Positions 30,543 to 38,034 of a stretch of DNA of 39,224 nt are shown here, in pieces. The stretch spans positions 1 through 39,224 of the forward strand of contig JAEUQE010000059.1 in assembly GCA_016789785.1 (NCBI GenBank), written 5' to 3'. The position numbers were made by a program, and so were the translations under genes. The notes beneath the pieces were generated by a model. That model ran no database searches. It was given only the letters and a program-made list of their open reading frames with translations, and had not been told where the DNA came from. Source of the DNA: Bryobacterales bacterium (lineage in GTDB: Bacteria > Acidobacteriota > Terriglobia > Bryobacterales > Bryobacteraceae). Each line of letters starts with the position of its first letter. The stretch's first letter is position 1.

Positions 30543-30572
30543 TATGTAGCTGAAATACGGGTGGCACCTCAA
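30543..30572 (-). promoter_or_regulatory. Promoter of the TPR gene
   Basis: On the minus strand, TTGAGG (30567-30572) and TACATA (30543-30548) are separated by 18 bp, with ATG nine bases after the -10. It lies back to back with the galU -10 box. Confidence 0.5.
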
Positions 30573-30587
30573 GTTCACACTCGTGCC

Positions 30588-30593
30588 TACAAT
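30588..30593 (+). promoter_or_regulatory. Probable -10 box of galU
   Basis: TACAAT ends seven bases before the galU ATG, giving a start point at the codon itself. The intervening AGGAAGA could act as a weak ribosome site if transcription starts earlier. Confidence 0.5.
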
Positions 30594-30600
30594 AGGAAGA

Positions 30601-31485
30601 ATGGCAACAAAAGTGCGAAAGGCCGTCTTCCCGGCGGCAGGGCTAGGCACGCGCTTTCTCCCGGCGACGAAAGCGCAGCCAAAGGAGATGCTCTCGCTTG
30701 TCGACAAGCCGTTGATTCAGTATGGCGTGGAAGAGTCGATTCACTCCGGGATGACGAACATCATCATCGTGACCGGACGAGGCAAGAGCGCGATTGAAGA
30801 TCACTTCGATGTCAGCTTCGAACTCGAGCACCTGCTGGAGACGCGAGGCAAGAAGGAGTTGCTGGCCAGCGTGCGCAGCATCTCCGACATGATCGACGTG
30901 TCCTACGTCCGGCAGAAGGAAGCGCTCGGGCTGGGGCATGCGGTGCTGCGGGCCAAGGAACTCGTGGGGCCGGAGCCGTTCTCCGTTGTGTTGTCCGACG
31001 ACGTGATCGATTCGGAGATTCCCTGCCTGCGGCAGTTGCTCGACATCCACGATTTCTATGGCTCCTCGGTACTGGCGCTGATGGAGGTGAATGGTCCGGA
31101 GATCTCGAATTACGGAGTGGTGGACGCGGACCCGGTGTCACACAACGGGCTCAACGGCCGGCTGTTCCGCATTCACAACATGGTGGAGAAGCCCAAAGTG
31201 AACGAGGCGCCTTCGAACCTCGCGATCATCGGGCGCTATCTGCTAACTCCGGAGATTTTCCACTCCATTGAGGCCATAGAGCCGGGTTCCGGAGGCGAGA
31301 TTCAGTTGACGGACGCGCTGAAGCATCTGCTGCGCAGCCGGCCGATCTATGGGCTGAAGTTCGAGGGCAGACGTTACGATGCCGGGGATAAGTTGGGATT
31401 TCTGAAAGCAACAGTCGAGTTCGCACTGAAGCGCCATGACCTTGGAGGACCGTTCCGCGACTATCTGAAGACGCTGAACGTCTGA
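30601..31485 (+). CDS. galU: UTP-glucose-1-phosphate uridylyltransferase
   Basis: A 294-residue nucleotidyltransferase that makes UDP-glucose from UTP and glucose-1-phosphate, the entry to cell-envelope sugars. The signature KAVFPAAGLGTRFLPATKAQPKEMLSLVDKP is at the N-terminus (about residues 7-37), followed by LGHAVLRAKELVG, FSVVLSDDVI, MVEKPKVNEAPSNLAIIGRYLLTPEIF and GGEIQLTDAL, all typical of GalU. ATG at 30601 is preferred over 30583 because the conserved N-terminus follows directly and the TACAAT box sits just upstream. The epimerase-like gene starts 9 bases after its stop, forming one operon. UDP-glucose could be a precursor for the UDP-glucuronate pathway served by the 694-1644 enzyme. 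Confidence 0.95.
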   Translation: MATKVRKAVFPAAGLGTRFLPATKAQPKEMLSLVDKPLIQYGVEESIHSGMTNIIIVTGRGKSAIEDHFDVSFELEHLLETRGKKELLASVRSISDMIDVSYVRQKEALGLGHAVLRAKELVGPEPFSVVLSDDVIDSEIPCLRQLLDIHDFYGSSVLALMEVNGPEISNYGVVDADPVSHNGLNGRLFRIHNMVEKPKVNEAPSNLAIIGRYLLTPEIFHSIEAIEPGSGGEIQLTDALKHLLRSRPIYGLKFEGRRYDAGDKLGFLKATVEFALKRHDLGGPFRDYLKTLNV

Positions 31486-31494
31486 TCGCACACG

Positions 31495-33399
31495 ATGAGC
31501 ATCCCCTTAGAACTCCCTGTGAAGGCTAGCGAGGCGGCATCGCTGGCCGACATCATCTATCAGATGACGGAAGGCAAAGCACTCACCGAGGAGCTTCGCC
31601 AGCGGCTTTCCAATCGGGCCGCGCATCTCAACTTACAGACCATCACGCCCTATTTCGGCTCGTTGCAGAAGGACCCGACGCACCAGTCGGCATACCATTT
31701 GGCCATTGATGGGTTGACCAGTGGCAGGGTACAACAGATCCTGTTGCACATCGCTCCGGCATCGGCGCCTGCAAGCGCGCTGTTCCCGAACTCCTTCCTC
31801 ATCGGAAGAATGCGGCCGGGCGGCGGGCGCGAGATCGTGGTGAATGGCGTGCCATTCAGCTCCTACGATGGTGCGTCCTTGCGTGCTTATGCCAATAGCG
31901 TGGACCGGGCATTCCTGCCGAGGCCGCAAGGCTCACAGTCCGCGATCGCTGTTGGCAACCGCCATCCCGAGATCAGTCTTCCCGCGGCGTTCGCTGCCTT
32001 CCGCGCGATCCACAGGAAGACAGGGCTCAATCTTGCGAGCACGGTGCAGCTTTCGGCAACACGTGAGATGACGGTCGACGAAGTGATCGCGGCCCGCGAT
32101 GGCGAGAATCCCACAGCCGCGGGGCACACGCGCGTGTCCATCCGGCATCTCTACGAAGCAGGGCTGTGGGCGGCGATCCGCTCCGGTTGGCGCGAGGGCT
32201 ACAATGCCGAGGCCGATCATTTCATCATCACCGGCAACAACGATGAGGAAATCGCGCGATCGGTGGAGGCCACCAAGCTTGCCATTGAACACGCGGCGGG
32301 GTACACCAAGTTCACCACGGATACTTCCCGTCTGTTCGAATTGCAGGCGGATCCACGGCATCCCTCACCCTGGACGGACAGCGAGGTGGAGGACCGGTTT
32401 CGCCAGATCCTCAGCGCGGACGAAGCGGAATGGGTGCTTGATGAATTCGGCAAACCCTTCGCGACGGGACAAGCGACTTACACATTCACGCGAGCCGAAG
32501 TGTTGCGGCTTGCGGTGAAGTTCTGCCGCAGCCTCAAGCTGAATGAAGAGCTATACGACTACATCCGCCGCGCCAAGGCGCAGAGCACCACCGGCAAGAC
32601 CTTTGACTTCGAGCCTTCCATTGATGAAGCCGAGACGCTGACCACGCCGAAGGAACTGCTGTTCTATATGCACTGGCTGAAGTCGCGGGGCCGGCCGGCG
32701 CAATTGGTTCCGCCAAACCTTGGCTTCAAGAAGCGGCAGGCCTATCCCACAGCGATCGAAACGAGTGCCGATGCGGGCGTTGGACTGCGCGATTACGTGT
32801 ATCACAAGATGTGGCCGGAACTGTTGCCGCGGGTGATGGGGGAATTCGACGGCAAGCCGCTCGAGGAGTTTCGTGCCCGCGTAGGCGAGCTTGCGGGCGT
32901 AGCGCGCTACTTCAACGGCACGCTGAGCATTCACTCGGGCAGCGGCAAGCAGGCCGAAGTTCTGGAGCAGATCGCACGCGCCACAACGGGCCGCTGGAAC
33001 TACAAGATCTCCGGCGAACTGCAGCTTCAGCTTTTTGATGTGCTCTACGAGCAGCCCCCCGATTCACCGTGGCGTCAACTCTATGAACGCATGGCGGAGC
33101 GATGCAACCAGTTCGCCGCCACACGCGCGTTCGGCGATGAGAGCGAACTGGCACGGAAGTATCTTGACGCGGGGAAAGGCAGCTATCTCGGCGATGCGGC
33201 GCGCGGGCGCGTGGACGGCAATCTGTTCCTGGTGTTCTGGGTAGGCAATATCAATGGCACCCGCGACACGGCAGCCCCGGACGGCGACCATCGCTTCTTC
33301 AAGGAGAAGCTGGATGAGCTTCCCGCGGATCTTCTGGAAGAGGTTCGGAAGCGGAATTCGGCGTATATCGTGTGGCTGGCCGATCAGTTGCGAGGCTAG
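31495..33399 (+). CDS. Tagaturonate epimerase-like protein (UxaE family)
   Basis: A 634-residue protein without signal peptide. Segments such as EADHFIITGNNDEEIARSVE, HAAGYTKFTTDTSRLFEL and GTLSIHSGSGKQ resemble the UxaE family, metal-dependent C4 epimerases of hexuronates (tagaturonate to fructuronate) first known from Thermotoga. Histidines and aspartates in these stretches may be metal ligands. If correct, it links uronate breakdown to the preceding galU in the same operon, an unusual pairing. I recognise the family from short motifs, not full alignment, so the call is tentative; the protein could have another sugar substrate. It is followed after 34 bases by the LexA-type gene. Confidence 0.55.
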   Translation: MSIPLELPVKASEAASLADIIYQMTEGKALTEELRQRLSNRAAHLNLQTITPYFGSLQKDPTHQSAYHLAIDGLTSGRVQQILLHIAPASAPASALFPNSFLIGRMRPGGGREIVVNGVPFSSYDGASLRAYANSVDRAFLPRPQGSQSAIAVGNRHPEISLPAAFAAFRAIHRKTGLNLASTVQLSATREMTVDEVIAARDGENPTAAGHTRVSIRHLYEAGLWAAIRSGWREGYNAEADHFIITGNNDEEIARSVEATKLAIEHAAGYTKFTTDTSRLFELQADPRHPSPWTDSEVEDRFRQILSADEAEWVLDEFGKPFATGQATYTFTRAEVLRLAVKFCRSLKLNEELYDYIRRAKAQSTTGKTFDFEPSIDEAETLTTPKELLFYMHWLKSRGRPAQLVPPNLGFKKRQAYPTAIETSADAGVGLRDYVYHKMWPELLPRVMGEFDGKPLEEFRARVGELAGVARYFNGTLSIHSGSGKQAEVLEQIARATTGRWNYKISGELQLQLFDVLYEQPPDSPWRQLYERMAERCNQFAATRAFGDESELARKYLDAGKGSYLGDAARGRVDGNLFLVFWVGNINGTRDTAAPDGDHRFFKEKLDELPADLLEEVRKRNSAYIVWLADQLRG

Positions 33400-33419
33400 T
33401 CTGCGCCAGGGGATCTCGC

Positions 33420-33425
33420 TACAAT
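33420..33425 (+). promoter_or_regulatory. Probable -10 box of the LexA-type gene
   Basis: TACAAT ends eight bases before the ATG at 33434. This suggests an own near-leaderless transcript besides read-through from galU. Confidence 0.5.
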
Positions 33426-33433
33426 ACGCAATC

Positions 33434-33673
33434 ATGGCGGCGAAGTTCACGGAGACGCAGGGCCAATACCTCGCTTTCGTTTACCACTACACGAAGCTGA
33501 ACCGTCGCCCGCCGTCGGAGCGCGACATGCAGAACTACTTTTGCGTGACGCCGCCTTCGGTCCATCAGATGGTGTTGACCTTGGAGGCGAAGAACCTGAT
33601 CTCGCGCGCTCCGGGGATGGCAAGGTCCATCCGGGTGCTGGTCCCGCTGGAGGAACTCCCGCCACTCGCATAG
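33434..33673 (+). CDS. Free-standing LexA-type winged-helix protein
   Basis: A 79-residue protein that matches only the N-terminal DNA-binding domain of LexA: TETQGQYLAFVYHYTKLNRRPPSERDMQNYF, then VTPPSVHQMVLTLEAKNLISRAPGMARSIRV, where PPSxRD and the recognition helix with SVHQ and the closing RSIRVLV strand are evident. The C-terminal autocleavage/dimerisation domain is absent, so it cannot be a normal SOS repressor. It may be a transcription factor or mobile-element-type regulator. ATG at 33434 begins the domain. It ends 30 bases before the convergent ECF gene. Confidence 0.85.
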   Translation: MAAKFTETQGQYLAFVYHYTKLNRRPPSERDMQNYFCVTPPSVHQMVLTLEAKNLISRAPGMARSIRVLVPLEELPPLA

Positions 33674-33703
33674 CGGCGGTTCGGAGCGCGGCTAGAAACC
33701 CGC

Positions 33704-34348
33704 TTACATGCGCTGGCGAAGTGTGGCCGTCATCCGGTGAATCAGGCTCTCCACGCCCTTATTGGTCAGTCCGAGCGCCGGGATGGCGGCGATCTCTTTG
33801 GCTGTGAAGCCTTGGCGATAGTAGAGCCAGAAGACCGCACGGTCTCGCTTCGATCCCTCCAGCAGGCTCTCGATTTGCGACAGCAGGATCTCACGGTCCG
33901 CGCTTTCCGGCGTCGAACCCGCTATCTGATCCTGCACTGTGACCGTGAAAGGGGCACGGCGTTTTGCCGCGAAACGGGAACGGAGCGAATCATGGGCGGC
34001 ATTGGCCGCAACAGCCCTGCAATACAGTTCGGCTGCGGCCTCTTCTTTCGGGATCCGGCTGGAAATGGACTGAAACTGCTGGCTGATCTTGAGGCAGATG
34101 TCCTGCAGGAGATCTTCGATATCCCCGGCATCCCTCACTCCCCATCGCGCCCCGGCCCGCCGCGCCATTTGCCGGAACATGGGACGCAGCCGTTCCATCA
34201 GCCGGGACATCGAGTCAGCGCAACCGGGGTTCGCCGCGCATTGCAGCCATTGTTCGCGGAGTCCGATCGCTGCCGGCTCGGCCGCCGCACACGCCAGCGG
34301 CTGGGCCGCCAAACCTCCACGCAACCAGACTTCGGACCTGCCAGACAT
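33704..34348 (-). CDS. ECF-type RNA polymerase sigma factor
   Basis: About 214 residues. Region 2 resembles RQMARRAGARWGVRDAGDIEDLLQDICLKISQQF with the typical D-x-x-DLLQD core; region 4 is SLLEGSKRDRAVFWLYYRQGFTAKEIAAIPALGLTNKGVESLIHRMTATLRQRM, a helix-turn-helix. No anti-sigma gene is adjacent. The start is set at ATG 34348 (MSGRSEVWLRGGL); a later ATG within the frame (MSRLMERL) would give a shorter core, so the N-terminus is uncertain. It lies downstream of, and on the same strand as, a TonB-receptor-like gene, a common partnership, and could control that locus. Confidence 0.85.
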   Translation of the reverse strand: MSGRSEVWLRGGLAAQPLACAAAEPAAIGLREQWLQCAANPGCADSMSRLMERLRPMFRQMARRAGARWGVRDAGDIEDLLQDICLKISQQFQSISSRIPKEEAAAELYCRAVAANAAHDSLRSRFAAKRRAPFTVTVQDQIAGSTPESADREILLSQIESLLEGSKRDRAVFWLYYRQGFTAKEIAAIPALGLTNKGVESLIHRMTATLRQRM

Positions 34349-34452
34349 AGTTCGCCCACTCTCACTCCGTCCCGAAGAACGCACAGTCTCCAGGACTCGT
34401 CTTGCTTAGTGAACGCGTTCGATTCGCATTTTCCTTCGCGTACGGACGAAAA

Positions 34453-37062
34453 TCACCAGCTCACGCCAACACCAAAGCGGAAAGTGCGCCCTTCATTGAG
34501 AGTGTTGGTGATGAAGCCGAACTCGGGCGTTCCCCAAACAGCGCCGGGCTCCGCGAATTGCGGCGTGTTCAGAAGATTGATCGACTCCGCCCGGAAGTTC
34601 AAGCGAGCGTCGTTCCAGAGTTTCCACGAGCGCGCCAGAGCCGCGTTCACATTCCGAATCGGCCCCTTGCGGAACGTACCCGCTCCAAGACTGCCGGTCT
34701 GGGCGCCTTCGGCGATTCTGGCGAACGCCGCGGATGGCAGCATCTGGCGGGACGTTGCCGGATCGCCGACGGTTCTTCCGAGCACCGAAGGATCGAGCAG
34801 GTTCGGTCTGTCGTTTCCATTGCCGTCGACATTGCCGAATCCCGGGCCATCCAGTGTGGTGACCGTGAAAGGCGTTCCGGTCTTGAGCAGCGCGACACTG
34901 GAAGCGCTCCAGTTCTCCACAAGCCGGCGGGTCCATGTCTGCCAGCCCGGTTTCGGCAACTGGTAGCTCGCACGAACCAGAAATGCGTGCGGCTGATGAA
35001 ACAGGCTCAGCGCCTTGCGATCGCGATGAGTCTCGAACTCTGACTGGCTGCGCGAGAGCCGCGAGTCGGCATCGTAGCCAGTATTGGTGTAGTCGGCGCC
35101 GAGATCCATCGCCTTACTGAACCAGTACGCGGCATCGAGAGTGAGGCCTTTGTAGCGCGGCGCAACCAGCGAGACGCGCGCGGCATCGAAGTAACCTCGC
35201 GATCCGTTCAAGACCCAGCGAATCTCGGCCAGATCCCGATTGGCTCGCCGCTGATTGATGGTCGCGGTAGTGAGCGCGACGCCCGGAGTGGGATGCGCGC
35301 GATTGAGATACCACATCACGATCAGCTTGTGCATCCGGCTGCCCGCATATCCCAGTTGCAAGCGCCACGTGCGGGAGAATCCCGGCTCCCAACTGAAGTT
35401 GTATTGATAGGCATAGGGCGACGCCATCTCGGGGTCGAGAAGATAGAGGTTTCCCTTTGCATCCGGCTGTTGCCCTGTGGTCTTCAGTGCGCGCAGGGGA
35501 TCGAGAAGATCGGGCGCGGGAATCGCGAGTTTCACGCTTCCCGGCGGCGAGAAGCGAATCTGCGAGTAAGTGACCGGGAGGATCTCGCCGTACTGAACAG
35601 TGCCGGCGGTCCGCAGCACGCCCCAGGTCCGTGGAAGCTGGTAGGCGAGTCCCAGCGATGGCGACAGGTTATTGCAGTCGCAGCCATAGGGGACGCGGTT
35701 GCGGTCATTCACCTCGCGCGGCGTGGGCAGCCATTCGTATCGAATGCCGAGTTGCAGCGTGAGGTCTGATCGGGGCTTCCACGTGTCGCCAGCATAGACC
35801 GCGGGCATCCATTGGCGCATGCCCCGATGCACATCGCCCACCGAAAGGATGTACTGCGTCGGGGTTCCACGCAGCAGATTCTCAATGCCCGTGCGGCCGA
35901 AATCGTTGCTGAAGGATATGAAGCCACGATGCGTGTCGGTCTCGATTCCGTTGAACTGGCGCCGCGCGAGCGCCATGCCGGCGACCAGGCGATGCGGCCC
36001 GCGGCTCTGATCCAGTTGCAGCGAGAAGCGGTACACGTTCTGCGCGCGATCAATGGGAATGTTGCCGGTGGGTCCCAAGGTGGTGAGTCCCGCCGTGGAC
36101 ACCATGGGCCCGACGGCTGCTTCATCCGGCACCAGCAGCGAACCCACCCGGTCGAATCCCGCGGATGCCGCCATCCCCGATGCCGCGCTCCATTGCCGCA
36201 GCCATGTGATGCGTGCCCGATGCGACTTGGTGCGCGTATCGGGATTCTGCCCCGCCACCAACTGAAACGCCTCCACTGACTGTCCGATGAACTGATAGTT
36301 CCACAGCAGACGGTCGTTGTTCGAGATTTCCTGTTCCAGCCGCGCACCGGCTTCTTCGTTGTCGATCACCTGCACTGCGTTTTGATTGAGTGCACGTGAG
36401 TACACATCGCCGCGGTTCGGCAGTGGGTAGGCCGCGAGAAACCTGGCAATGAGTGCGCGTTCTTCAGGATTGGCGGTGAGGGGCGTGCGTTCCTCGAACA
36501 GTGGCACCAGTACGTTGCCGTTCACGTTGCCCCGTAGCTTGTCTTGCGCGCCGCTCAAGGATAGGTATGCACGGCGCCACGGGCGGAAGCCGGTCTGGAA
36601 GCCGTAGCGGTGCTCCAATGCCGGCCGTACGGATCCCACTTGAAAGAAGGACCGTGCACTGAACACGCTGTTGAGGTGATTGAAGTAGAGATTGCCGTGC
36701 CAGCCTGCGCGCGCCGATTGCGGCAGGGCCAACACCGCGGAAGGCGCATTGCCGAACTCGCTGCTGAAGTAGGTACGATCGGGACGGAACTCCTGCACGA
36801 TGGTCGCACTCGCGCCAAGGCGCACATTCAGCTCCTTCAGCGCGTTGTTGTCGATGAGATTGAACTGGACGTTCTCATTGCGGCGGCTTTCGCCCGCACT
36901 GGTATCAGCCTTTCCGAGCAGGTTGAGTTCCACGCGTTTGCGGGCTTCCGCTGCTTCCGTGGCGGGTTTCGCATCTTCCGCGGCGGGCGGCTTCGCTTCC
37001 GCGCTTTGCTGCGCCCAAAGTGACATACCGCATGCGAGCAGACAGAGGATCAGGCCAAACAT
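34453..37062 (-). CDS. TonB-receptor-like outer-membrane protein
   Basis: An 869-residue protein with a signal peptide (MFGLILCLLACGMSLWAQ), an alanine/lysine-rich linker (AEAKPPAAEDAKPATEAAEA) and a plug-like start (NENVQFNLIDNNALKELNVRLGASATIVQEF). A long beta-barrel follows with repeated strands and the terminal FRFGVGVSW, an aromatic end that fits the BAM signal. Unlike the receptor at 23.7-26.2 kb it lacks a carboxypeptidase-regulatory domain. Ligand is unknown; oligosaccharide or peptide uptake is typical. A TATCAT box (37072-37077) ends nine bases before the ATG, with no Shine-Dalgarno. The ECF sigma gene follows after 104 bases. Confidence 0.9.
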   Translation of the reverse strand: MFGLILCLLACGMSLWAQQSAEAKPPAAEDAKPATEAAEARKRVELNLLGKADTSAGESRRNENVQFNLIDNNALKELNVRLGASATIVQEFRPDRTYFSSEFGNAPSAVLALPQSARAGWHGNLYFNHLNSVFSARSFFQVGSVRPALEHRYGFQTGFRPWRRAYLSLSGAQDKLRGNVNGNVLVPLFEERTPLTANPEERALIARFLAAYPLPNRGDVYSRALNQNAVQVIDNEEAGARLEQEISNNDRLLWNYQFIGQSVEAFQLVAGQNPDTRTKSHRARITWLRQWSAASGMAASAGFDRVGSLLVPDEAAVGPMVSTAGLTTLGPTGNIPIDRAQNVYRFSLQLDQSRGPHRLVAGMALARRQFNGIETDTHRGFISFSNDFGRTGIENLLRGTPTQYILSVGDVHRGMRQWMPAVYAGDTWKPRSDLTLQLGIRYEWLPTPREVNDRNRVPYGCDCNNLSPSLGLAYQLPRTWGVLRTAGTVQYGEILPVTYSQIRFSPPGSVKLAIPAPDLLDPLRALKTTGQQPDAKGNLYLLDPEMASPYAYQYNFSWEPGFSRTWRLQLGYAGSRMHKLIVMWYLNRAHPTPGVALTTATINQRRANRDLAEIRWVLNGSRGYFDAARVSLVAPRYKGLTLDAAYWFSKAMDLGADYTNTGYDADSRLSRSQSEFETHRDRKALSLFHQPHAFLVRASYQLPKPGWQTWTRRLVENWSASSVALLKTGTPFTVTTLDGPGFGNVDGNGNDRPNLLDPSVLGRTVGDPATSRQMLPSAAFARIAEGAQTGSLGAGTFRKGPIRNVNAALARSWKLWNDARLNFRAESINLLNTPQFAEPGAVWGTPEFGFITNTLNEGRTFRFGVGVSW

Positions 37063-37071
37063 GAACTCACC

Positions 37072-37077
37072 ATGATA
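37072..37077 (-). promoter_or_regulatory. Probable -10 box of the second receptor gene
   Basis: TATCAT on the minus strand, nine bases before the ATG. The sequence TATCATGGT is also present at the start of the other receptor gene (23749-23757). Confidence 0.45.
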
Positions 37078-37092
37078 CCGTTCGGTGCTTTG

Positions 37093-38013
37093 CTACCGTC
37101 CTGTGAAGCGCATGCCGAGGATCCATCCTTCGATCTCCTGGATGTGTTGCGGCCAGGCTTCGCGATGCGGCGCCTGAACCGCTTCAATCATGCCGAGCAC
37201 TCCGATCAAGCTGTCAAACCGGTCCTCCCCAGCAGCGCTCTCACCGAAGCCGTCGTGCACATCCGCGATCGCCGCGGGATCGAGGTGTACCTTCTGCTGA
37301 CTACACCAGGAGAGAATGCGATCTGCCTGCGATGCGCGGCCCGCCTGTGTGCGTTTGCCGAAGTTCCGCTCGAGCGCCAGATGCGCGTAGATCTCGGCGG
37401 GATAGACTTCGGCGGCGACAATCCGGTCGTCCGCACAAAGGTCGGCGAGTGTGCCTTCAAACGGCCACAAGCGGATCTCGCTTCGTGCGAGCGCGGGTTG
37501 CAACACGTCGCGCCATCCCGTGATGGCAGCCTTCCCGGCTTGGTTCGCGCCCATGGTCCAAAAAAGTTCGCAAGCTCTGGAGCGTGATCCGGTGGCACGT
37601 TCGCACTCGCGGAGCAGGTCCGCCGGAGCAACTCCCAAGGTACCCGCAAACTCTGCTTTCGTCGCACGAATGGCGCGTGCGGGGAAGAACGGCCTTCTGG
37701 GCGAGACGTTTTGCACGAACTCACAAGGTTCGTAGAAGCGCGGCCACGCGGCGCCGCCGAACTCGGGCAATGCATCGAGAAACCGGGTGATCCCCGCACG
37801 CTCCGCATAGGCGCGTGGAACGCCGATCGGAAAATCGAAGCCTACCAATGCGGAATGAGTGCCAAGCGAGCGGAAGCCTTCATCCACAAGAGCATGCGCG
37901 GGAACCGCGGCGGAGACATGGTAGCCTCGACGGGAGCGCCGGGCCGCCGTCATCCAACGCTTTCGCCGGCTCGTACTCCAATCGCAGTGAACCAGAAGCT
38001 CGGGCTGGCGCAT
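37093..38013 (-). CDS. DUF429-like protein (RNase H fold)
   Basis: A 306-residue cytoplasmic protein. LLVHCDWSTSRRKRWM at the N-terminus and ALVGFDFPIGVPRAYA carry the acidic positions expected of a DUF429/RNase H-like fold, with further conserved segments AAEVYPAEIYAHL, DVHDGFGE, EDRFDSLIGVLGMIEAVQ and EIEGWILGM. The aspartates could bind metal, suggesting a nuclease, but this is family inference. TATGAT (38020-38025) lies six bases before its start and GGAGAG fills the gap. It is divergent from the PilT-like gene with only 21 bases between start codons. Confidence 0.72.
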   Translation of the reverse strand: MRQPELLVHCDWSTSRRKRWMTAARRSRRGYHVSAAVPAHALVDEGFRSLGTHSALVGFDFPIGVPRAYAERAGITRFLDALPEFGGAAWPRFYEPCEFVQNVSPRRPFFPARAIRATKAEFAGTLGVAPADLLRECERATGSRSRACELFWTMGANQAGKAAITGWRDVLQPALARSEIRLWPFEGTLADLCADDRIVAAEVYPAEIYAHLALERNFGKRTQAGRASQADRILSWCSQQKVHLDPAAIADVHDGFGESAAGEDRFDSLIGVLGMIEAVQAPHREAWPQHIQEIEGWILGMRFTGR

Positions 38014-38019
38014 CTCTCC

Positions 38020-38025
38020 ATCATA
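38020..38025 (-). promoter_or_regulatory. Probable -10 box of the DUF429 gene
   Basis: TATGAT on the minus strand, six bases before the ATG. It overlaps the region directly upstream of the PilT ribosome site on the other strand. Confidence 0.4.
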
Positions 38026-38034
38026 GGTGGAGGC

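Noticed and set aside
33254..33433. N-terminal extension of the LexA-type protein
   Set aside because: This part overlaps the end of the UxaE-like gene in another frame; the domain begins at ATG 33434.
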